From contig OX387204.1 of assembly GCA_947561715.1 (NCBI GenBank), forward strand, positions 439,001 through 503,000: a DNA stretch of 64,000 bases. Direction: 5' to 3'. This document shows positions 55,992-64,000 of the stretch, one piece after another (position 1 is the first letter of the stretch; each line of letters starts with the position of its first letter). The position numbers were made by a program, and so were the translations under genes. The stretch is from Ascidia mentula. Lineage: Eukaryota > Chordata > Ascidiacea > Phlebobranchia > Ascidiidae. The notes under the pieces were generated by a model, which made no database searches, had not been told where the DNA came from, and saw nothing but the letters and a program-made list of their open reading frames with translations.

Positions 55992-58900
55992 TCATGCGAA
56001 CGACCACATTTCAAACAGACATCCGGCAGAGTGCATGCGGAAGAATATGTTCAGGGGACGACATATCATTATTATCGTCGTCCACGCGCTTGTACCGAAG
56101 AAGACCGACTCATAGAAGTAGACGTCGAACGCCGTCCCGTCCAACGACATAAACGCCCACAAACACGCGTTCGAAATCAGCAAGAACATTATGATGTCAC
56201 GGAGCCATAGTCGAAGTTGGTCGGGTCGCGCGACTCGGGTTTCGGAAACAATTTTAAGGATGGATTGCTTCGCTGGGGGCTCCTGGAGGTCAACTTTGAC
56301 TTCCTCTGGAACTATCACAACATCTCCGTTCTTCTCAACGTCCTCTGTGACCTCTACTTTGGTGACGTCATCGCTGTGATTGGATACGTCATCACATCCG
56401 GTGTCTTCCTTCCCATCTTCTGACGTAGTGATGACGATTTGAGGCACGCGGTTTTGTGTTTGGTTATCTGGAACGAGGTGATCTCTGCGTACCAGAGTAG
56501 GGGATTGCATCTCTGTGGTGTTGTAACGACTCCCGTTGTTCGCTATCGCAGAAACTATCGACGTTATGGAGTTTCTTCTGCTTCTCAGGTAAGTCTTATT
56601 GTCGTAACCTCCCTCATCTGAACTGTCATCGCCATCGTTAACCAAGCCACGTTTAAGCTGACTGGCGATCCTGCGGATATGGGTCAAGAGGTTAAACCAT
56701 GTAGTTTACGTTGATGTTCACAAACGTAGAGTTGTCAGGTTGGATTTACAAAGTCATCAATTTTATGATCTTCACGCACCATACTTTTATTTTGTTTACA
56801 CCGGTGACAATATTAAAAAATAAACTTCATTAGAAAAATACAGCATTTGTTTAATCACAAAGAATAAAGCATGACGTCACTTACCCCCTTCTCAAATGGG
56901 AAGCTGTCTCTTTGGCGTGTGCTGACGTCACCGGTTCACGTTGGAGTCCGTAAAGAATAAAGGCAAGCTGAAGGAGAAAAAGTTGCTGAATCACAAATTC
57001 ACAATTTTCTTGTTTCTTTGTCAGTACTTCGTACAAACTTGTCAGATATAATCTGACTTCACGCAAAAAATAAAACTTATAACTCATAATTAACTTTGAT
57101 AAGTTTTTCGCTTCCAATCAAGTTTGAAGCTTATTGTCAAAACATGGTCAATGAATTTGAAAGTAAAAGCTTGGAGAAGAAATTTCTTACACACGTGTTT
57201 TACCTGCATGATGCATTCCGTGAGATCGCATATCGGCTCAACAAGCGTGAGAACCCAACCATATATTTTGTTGTCTGATCCTGCGATCACAGCTAACAAG
57301 GAGAAGAGGTTCATGCAGATCGGCCCGAGGATGCAAACCATCAGAAGAGCTGTGTCTAACATGGATGAGGACTCGGATGGTCGGATGATCCGAGAGAAGA
57401 GGTAGAATCCGATCCCGCATGCGATTATCATACTCGTGTCCAATCCGATCTGTGACAAACTTGATGAATGTTTGATCGATCTTTTAATTTTGGTGGGAAA
57501 TTCAACTGGAAAATGTCACAGGAGGTTTGGTTCCATTGGCATTGCATATGATGATTTCGTAGTAAAATTCAATCGGTCACTATCGTAGCTATCATAATCG
57601 GACATAGAGGCATTTAGTTTTGTCGTAAGTTTGACACCACACAATGGCCCCCCTGAGTTACTATGCCAACTTCTGAAGTTTGCAAATATTCAACAAGATA
57701 AGTAACAAAAAACTCAAGTCATTTATTCTTGTGTTTTATCAGATACCGAGTATTTGCTGCCCTAAAGACTGTTTGGAGATTCCGATAACTTTTTGAAGAG
57801 TTTAATCGGTTAGTAAATATTTTGTCATTTACCCCCAAAAAAGGTCATAGAAGAAGTAATTGACGTGGAAACTTACTAGAAACGAGTTGTAAACGAGAAG
57901 TTGTGTTGATTCCGTGTAGTAAGTTTGCACTGCAGCTTGTGGTTCGGTTGTCCCAAGTAATATGATGATGATGAGAGTTACAAACACTGCACAACCACCG
58001 AAGAAAACTCCTGTGAACACAAAAACACGTGGTAAACTTCACAAAGATTCAGGTTAGCAGAGGTTCTAATAAATCATTATCCTGTAATATTCCAGAATCA
58101 TTGCAACTTCGTCAATAACGGAAACAAAAAAGTGACATAATTTTTCTGCAGATTTGGTCAAAGATTGAATGAATAAAAATAAGGGGAATTCGCAAAACTA
58201 ATTTTCGAATATTATTGAAGTACAATCATAACTAATGAATATCTTCCATCTCAATTATTTGTACCCAGATATGATCTGTGAAACTTGTAGCTCGGTTTGA
58301 TCACTCCTTCACATGGGGGAGGTTGCTTCCCTATGTTGCTCCACGTGATCAGGAGAAGGGAGGACGCCACGAGACTGAATTCGATCAGGAATGGGAAGAG
58401 GAATTGTTCCGCGACGTGAACAGCAGAACAAAAGCTCGTGTGGCACTCGCAACTGTCTGTGACGTCACAATAGTTGTAAAAGTGAATGCTTGGACTTGGT
58501 GAGAAAATAATAAACAAAAATTAATCAATTTAAAAACCAAAGGCCCCTGTTTCAACTTGGATGAAAAGTACTCAAATTTATTCAAACTTATCTCACCACT
58601 TGTGGTTGCGGAATAATCGGAGGAACGATACGAATCGTTGTGAGTAGAAATATTGTCGTAGAGAGCGGTTGAAGCCGCAACCGTTGTGGATTCTCCACTT
58701 TCTGCAGAAAGTACCGAAAAAAGTTAGTTGTAATCATAAATTATACTTTTTGTCTTGTGTATCTAGCACGTGCAGAACTATTGCTTACGCTTTAACTAAA
58801 ATATTAATACTTGTTTAATTTTATACTTATTAATTGTATGTCAGTAATTGATTCTTTGTGGTAAATTGTAGTTTTTTTTAATATCATTTTACCGTGGATG

Positions 58901-60575
58901 TCATCTGTGTTTGCGACTGGCGTCCCCAAAGCTACGACAGTTTCATCTATGATTGCCCCGATCCATGCTGAGAGGTTGATTGCGATAATTATCATCAGAC
59001 CAGTTCTGAACATAAACATGTTGGTTATCCACAAACATTACTAAACAATTTTGTGGCCGTGTTTGATGTTGAGATGTTAAGTAAGGCTTTTATAATGATA
59101 ATTTAGATTAATTCAAGTTACATGTTTTATTCAACTTTTAAAGTGATTTAACAATAAATAATTATTACACAATTTTTTTTAGAGAATTATTTTACCGAAA
59201 AAATACATCAGACACAAACAAACATATAGTTACCTGGAACCTGCCGAGCAATTCCTGATGAAGACTTTGGAGAACTTGAAAAGATATTTCACTTGGCTGA
59301 GGATGAAGAGCGCGTGGAATACGGACAGAGCTGTGTTCAGTTTTGCTTCCACACAAGTTGTAGAATCAACCAATAATGACGCGAGGAATTCGAGTCCGTC
59401 CTTTACAACAATCGCCATCCCGAACAACACGACGACGCCTTTATTGGAACAAAGATATTTTTCACTTGGCGGAGTTTGCTTCACTGCAAGTTGTGTTTGC
59501 ATATGAGCAGAGGACTCGAAACTTGATCGATTGTTAGGAATCATTGAAAATGGTTTTGCTTAAACTTGTTTGATTTGTGAGTAAAGTAATTTTGTTAGAT
59601 ATGACTTTGTGGGTGTGGATATCGCCTCAAACGCTGTAGACGTTTTTCTTTCGAATTAAATCAAGTAATTTCATAACCAAAGACATCCCGTATTCACCTT
59701 TTAACCATCGGTTGCTACTTTTGTGGCTTTTCGAAAACTTCAGTTGACCTTTTCTTCGGAAAGTTCCCTTGAAGCTGTAGTAAGTCGTCCATAGAAATCC
59801 CATAACATACAAGGTGAGCATGTATTCGATCTCAACAATCGCTGATATCTGGAGGTAAATATTAGCACAAGGTTAACGATTACATTTCGCACCCATGGTG
59901 GCTGATGGGGGCGTTTCGCGGGTTTTGAAAACCTCAGGAGATGAATGCAGTGTTCAAGTTGATTTATTCACAAGCACCTTTGAAACCAACAAACGCAGGA
60001 GCCGAAGTTCGTGTCGTTTTCTACATGTTCTAATTGTAATCCATCAAAATCACCTACTTGCTGTGTGACACTTGCAAGTAATGCGATTTAATTAAGAGGA
60101 ATGCAAAAGGCGTCTGATATTGTTGTATTTGTTTTAATTAGGTCTACTGTGGTCTCATTGTTATCATAGTTTGGTGCCCCCGGTAGGAAAATCTAAATGT
60201 AAAATATTTTATCATTGGTGCATACTATATAAGTTTGGAATGCACCTGAAAGCGGTTTTTGCAACCATTCGACAATTAACCAACGCTCACACACTCACAA
60301 GAAGATAATGTATTTTTGTTTAATGTTTACATTGAAACCTATTTAAACAACTTTAATTTGTTCTATAATTACTTTGTTACCGCTATTTTCAACAGGTCAG
60401 CACCAAACAACAGCAACTTACAGAGTGAGTTAAGACGGCCGACAACTTGATGACGACAGTGATTATGAATATCATCATCGCTTCTAGAACTGAAAACAAC
60501 TTGAGAGCTTCCGCGATCGCCCAACGCTCGCTGTGTTCCCCGATGACGTCACTAGCTGATGACGCGGCGTATGTC
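55992..60575 (-). CDS. Otopetrin-family proton channel
   Basis: Ten minus-strand exons, 5' to 3': 60422-60575, 59698-59848, 59234-59483, 58893-59005, 58597-58701, 58265-58456, 57877-58010, 57204-57449, 56885-56967, 55992-56670. All junctions agree in phase, giving 701 codons plus stop after the first partial codon. Otopetrins are 12-helix proton-selective channels of the plasma membrane. Diagnostic blocks: GLMIIIAINLSAWI; a Cys-rich loop CECHTSFC followed by FLFPFLIEFSLVASS and WSNIG (vertebrate LYPFNIEYQILAS..WKNIG); FILYGLQREP; and the end IIMFLLISNACLWAF ... PLNIFFRMHSAGCLFEMW. A long Asp/Glu-rich cytosolic loop (about 150 residues, NDGDDSSDEGG) precedes the last two helices. The start codon is unresolved: a 14-nt exon at 60800-60813 (MITS) would splice in phase, or translation may begin at the Met pair before MIFIITVVIK. 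Confidence 0.9.
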
Positions 60576-60847
60576 CTGGTGGAAGGATTGGAGGTTTGGT
60601 TTCGGTGACATGTTTAAAATGACACGTGACAAACATATATTATGACATTCGCTAAAACTCTTCACTAAATTTCGAATGGAATATTCAGCGTTTCCCGGTT
60701 AACTTGATTTTGCAGCATACAGGTCATGGTTATACAAACTTTCAACATGAATAACAAAGCTTATTTTGGTATAGGTAACAGACAAACATAGACACGTACG
60801 TCGATGTTATCATTGAGTTGAGAAAGGTTGACGATACAAGCGGGACG

Positions 60848-60853
60848 TTTATT
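60848..60853 (-). terminator. Poly(A) signal of the unrecognised upstream gene
   Basis: TTTATT on plus, AATAAA on minus, 37 nt past the stop at 60891 and just ahead of the otopetrin 5' end on the same strand. Confidence 0.55.
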
Positions 60854-60890
60854 GAACTTAGCTCAATTTACATGGGCTTAGTTGGCTATG

Positions 60891-62453
60891 TTAGCTTGGA
60901 TTATTCTCTACAAATTCAACCAACTCGATATGAACTTCGGTTGATCCCCTTCTGAATACGTAGTGATCATCTTCAACTTGTTCGATGGGAAGATCGGTTT
61001 GAAGAGAAAGAACCCCACTCGTATCGAACGATACTGTCTGACTTTTCTCCTTTCCAGTTTTACGAGATTCGCTGAACGCGACGTAAGAAGCTGTGACGCA
61101 ATAGACAGTGATGTCAAAACTGTCATTTCGGTAAGTTTGCAAACATTCAAATTTATTGTAGAAATTCAAGCTTGTTAAGTGCGAAATCCTTTTTTTATCA
61201 TTTTATAACTTAATTGAATGCACTGAAAGTTCACTTGCTTCAAAAACATTAAACATTAACACAATTCAATTGGAAGCAATTGGCTCTGAGAATTCGCCAT
61301 TATTAAAATCTTTTTACCTCCGTCCGCCATATTTCTTTGCTCCCCAACCAACTCCACTTTGCTTCCTGATGAAATTTCATTTGTCATTTCTATATTTTGT
61401 CGATCCTGAAGTAAAACACGCATTAAATTTGTGGGTAATTTGCAAGTATGGTTGCTATTAAAAGACTTAAATAAACCTGGAACTTTCGTTTTAGGCAGTT
61501 TGACTTTTGTTTAAAACTGAAAAACGGTGAGTTCCCAAACTAGACATTGACTTTTCTTTCAAATTGAACATCACCCAAAACATTTGAACACAGAATGGTG
61601 ACAGAATAAACTATTCTGGAATTAAATAAACCTTGCGTTATGTGCGAGACACGAAATATGTTTTAACGTCGCGCAACACAAGCCGACAATCACGATAAGG
61701 CTAAGCTAATATTTAACCATTGTTACTGAGCATTTTTAACATCAACCCGATCTCTTAACACGGGGTTAAACCAACACTCACTGACCGTTGACACAACACA
61801 TACGCGACAAGTGGCAAAAAACAAGAATGTTGACAAAAATGTAGCTAGATGTTTTCGTCAAAATCTGCTGCTGGTGTCGCATTGTTGCACAAGACATTAA
61901 ATATCTGGCAATGTTGCGGCATCGGTGAACTTATAATACAAAATATCGCTTCACATATCGGTAATATTTTATCTCCTCCAGTGGCACCGACCACCGACTG
62001 CATGTGTTAAAACCACCAACTCCATCCAATATATTCTCACAACCACTTATTGTCTGACAACCTTTTCTTTCCTCCGCAAAATAAATATGTACGGGATCAC
62101 ATGACCTCAATGAGCCTGAGTTTTATGGTTGCCGGGCAACAATGACTTGAGGGCGGATCTTTACTTGAATCGTTGTGACGGAAGCTGGCGCGTTTGTACC
62201 GAAATATAACAAATAGACGCACGAACTACAAACTTGAATTAATAAAACCCTAACTCCGTCTGGGTCAATTGTTAATAATGGCGCCCTTAGTGGTTTTGAG
62301 AAACGCGTGGTTATTGCATTGACACAGACGGGAGCAACTACTAGTTGTTTTGCGAAACCGTTCAGATTCCTTGGTTTCCAAGTCCTGTTTTTACCTGATC
62401 CCAACTCCTGCTAAACTTCACTACGAGCTGTTCCTTGTTGGCTGCATTCCAAA
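60891..62453 (-). CDS. 3' part of an unrecognised gene
   Basis: Three minus-strand exons join in phase: 62395-62453 (WNAANKEQLVVKFSRSWDQ), 61318-61405 (starts DRQNIEMTNEISSGSKVEL), and 60891-61090 (ASYVAFSESRKTGKEKSQ ... IEQVEDDHYVFRRGSTE ... VENNPS, stop). Donors are GTAAAA twice, and the acceptors end in GCTTAG, CTTCAG and GTCACAG. The total is about 115 codons. The peptide is hydrophilic and acidic at its end, with no membrane segment. I recognise no family. Earlier exons should lie above 62.45 kb. The support is phase agreement, coding-like composition and the poly(A) signal 37 nt downstream. Confidence 0.4.
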
Positions 62454-63643
62454 CTAAGCAACAGAATTTACTTACAGATCTTCGAGGCTTTTTTTGAATC
62501 ATAGCCAATCATTTAAAAGCGCATGTTGAATGCGAAATGTTGCCCTGAAAATTTGTCCTGTTTAGATTGGAAAGCTCAAACTGGTTAACGCTGGTGGCCA
62601 CATTGACTGCAGACTGTGGATATTTACGAAGCAGAATTCGTATTATAACTTCCTGACCAGGTTGGTAATGATTGCCCCAGGCTGTGACCTGTAGAACCTA
62701 TGCCGCCTTCGCCCATGTTAAACAAGTCGAGGTGCTTGGCCTAATTATCGCGCAGTCATAAATTAATGTCTGATGACTGTGGACATATACTGGTTGTTAA
62801 AACTTAAACCATAATTGGCGATTGTCCATTCACAAATACCATCAGGTTAGGTTTTAATACCACTTATATTTTAGGAAAATTGGGATTTATTGCAATCTCA
62901 TCTATATTTGTGGGTTCTTCGACATTGAATTGGATAAACCTGCTGCAGAAATTGACATTTTCAAACCCGAGTGTGGCCACGGCCTAAGTGGAAATCTTAT
63001 TCATGACTCAGCAAAGTTTCTAACCCCCAAATTTTTGTAAAGTCATGATTTATCGATCATTATGAAACCACAAAACAAATTTTGTACCATGGGACTGAAA
63101 ATATAGAATACAAAGCAAACAATACTGAACAAACTTACCGTGCTAGCCCTGTGTATCAAATAATCCATTATGTTTGAGTTTTATTAAAGATCAAACAATT
63201 CAACAATTCTGACGTCACGAGAGCGCCAAAAATACGCCTTTATGATATCTAATGCAAGCGTGATGCAACAGTCACCTGCTCCAGCTCAAGACAAATAAAC
63301 TCGACGAAATGATTTTATGAAATATCATGCTTCGGGCATTCGTCGGCGGTGTTTGCATTTCTCACAGCAGACCAACTTTGCTTTGTCAGATTAAATAGTT
63401 TCCAAATCACATGACTGGACGACTTTGTTGTAAATCAGTTTGAGAATAATCCTGGGCGGACACTTTAATCAACTTAAAATTTTGGTTCTTGGTCGAATGA
63501 AAGGCGTTTTGTCATATTTGCGAACATAATGTTCGATTTTTACATTTCCACACTTGTTTTGCATTCAACGCTTTTGATACAACAACAATTTGTTTGTGAC
63601 AAGACACTGCATTAATGACGTAACAGACCCGTGAAACACAAAG
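62454..63643. other. No supported gene
   Basis: Likely holds 5' exons or the promoter of the gene ending at 60891, but I could not chain any. One TGACGTCA at 63210. Text near 62660-62760 resembles the other SINE-like pieces only loosely. Confidence 0.4.
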
Positions 63644-63649
63644 TTTATT
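63644..63649 (-). terminator. Poly(A) signal for the terminal exon at 63651
   Basis: AATAAA on minus begins two bases after the TAA stop, so the 3'UTR would be only about 20-30 nt. Confidence 0.5.
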
Positions 63650-63650
63650 C

Positions 63651-63890
63651 TTAACAACTGATATATGTCATGGTTTTCATACTTTTTCCATACGAATTTT
63701 CCTTGACATATCCGGGGATTTTCCTGTACAAATTTGCGTCAGGGTCAAATGCCAAAAAGTGTCCGAACATTCGAGGTTTGACCATTGAACCAATGAGAGG
63801 CAGTGACCACACAAAAGATGTCATTAACGATAAATGACCATAAAAGACTACTTCGGACGCATTTATCGACATATATCCATCGGGGATTTG
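63651..63890 (-). CDS. Terminal exon of an unrecognised gene (5' part outside window)
   Basis: After an acceptor-like TTAAATAG (63891), an 80-codon frame runs to a TAA at 63651 with AATAAA immediately after. Peptide pieces: QIPDGYMSINASEVVFYG, SLMTSFVWSLPLIGSMV, HLAFDPDANLYRKIPG-like text near the end (exact: LAFDPDANLYRKIPGYV). One mildly hydrophobic stretch, no known motif. An internal ATG at 63872 could also start a 73-residue protein. Family unknown. Confidence 0.35.
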   Translation of the reverse strand, partial: QIPDGYMSINASEVVFYGHLSLMTSFVWSLPLIGSMVKPRMFGHFLAFDPDANLYRKIPGYVKENSYGKSMKTMTYISC

Positions 63891-64000
63891 CTATTTAAAT
63901 TATATCTCCATTTTAAAGCCGATGTAGTCGAAATTATATTTTTGGGGCATTTTTGGTGTGAGTGTTTTTATAAGACAGTAATTTTTCTATTTTCACCCTG

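Noticed and set aside
55872-56687. Plus-strand frames over the otopetrin last exon
   Set aside because: Shadows of the minus-strand otopetrin coding sequence.

Overview
The window looks like nuclear DNA of a solitary ascidian (sea squirt), most likely a Ciona species. This is inferred from the AT-rich composition, many short spliceosomal introns (about 55-300 nt), tight gene packing and chordate-type protein families with divergent sequence. No bacterial operons, viral elements or CRISPR arrays were seen. Gene models were built by reading conserved protein blocks, splice sites and reading phase by eye. In each main model the exon lengths add up to a whole number of codons.

Layout. 1-5.07 kb: no recognisable gene. 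5.07-8.47 kb (minus): a six-exon CRAL-TRIO protein closest to the first half of MOSPD2, ending right after that domain. 9.0-9.6 kb (minus): an intronless GPX4-type selenoprotein with an in-frame TGA and a candidate SECIS in the 3'UTR. 12.2-24.0 kb (plus): THOC2, 39 exons, 1,400 codons, with two introns of minor-spliceosome (U12) type. 24.6-25.6 and 27.7-28.7 kb (plus): two intronless serine racemase-family paralogues whose 3' halves look homogenised by gene conversion. 29.3-50.3 kb (plus): TAF1, 41 exons, about 1,925 codons, with zinc knuckle and double bromodomain. Its 7-kb intron carries a minus-strand two-exon membrane-protein gene resembling bacterial DUF1294, and perhaps a second tiny gene. 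52.0-55.5 kb (plus): a rhodopsin-like GPCR, 8 exons. 56.0-60.6 kb (minus): an otopetrin-family proton-channel gene, convergent with the GPCR. 60.9-62.5 kb (minus): the 3' part of an unrecognised gene whose poly(A) signal lies very close to the otopetrin 5' end. 63.65-63.89 kb (minus): a terminal exon of another unrecognised gene.

Two neighbours act in core gene expression (THOC2 in mRNA export, TAF1 in transcription initiation). The others cover lipid binding, lipid-peroxide defence, amino-acid PLP chemistry, membrane signalling and proton conductance. Nothing suggests one shared pathway. Non-coding items include tRNA-derived SINE fragments, a hAT-type MITE nested in a SINE, a 20-bp minisatellite, two fold-back repeats and a striking excess of the palindrome TGACGTCA.
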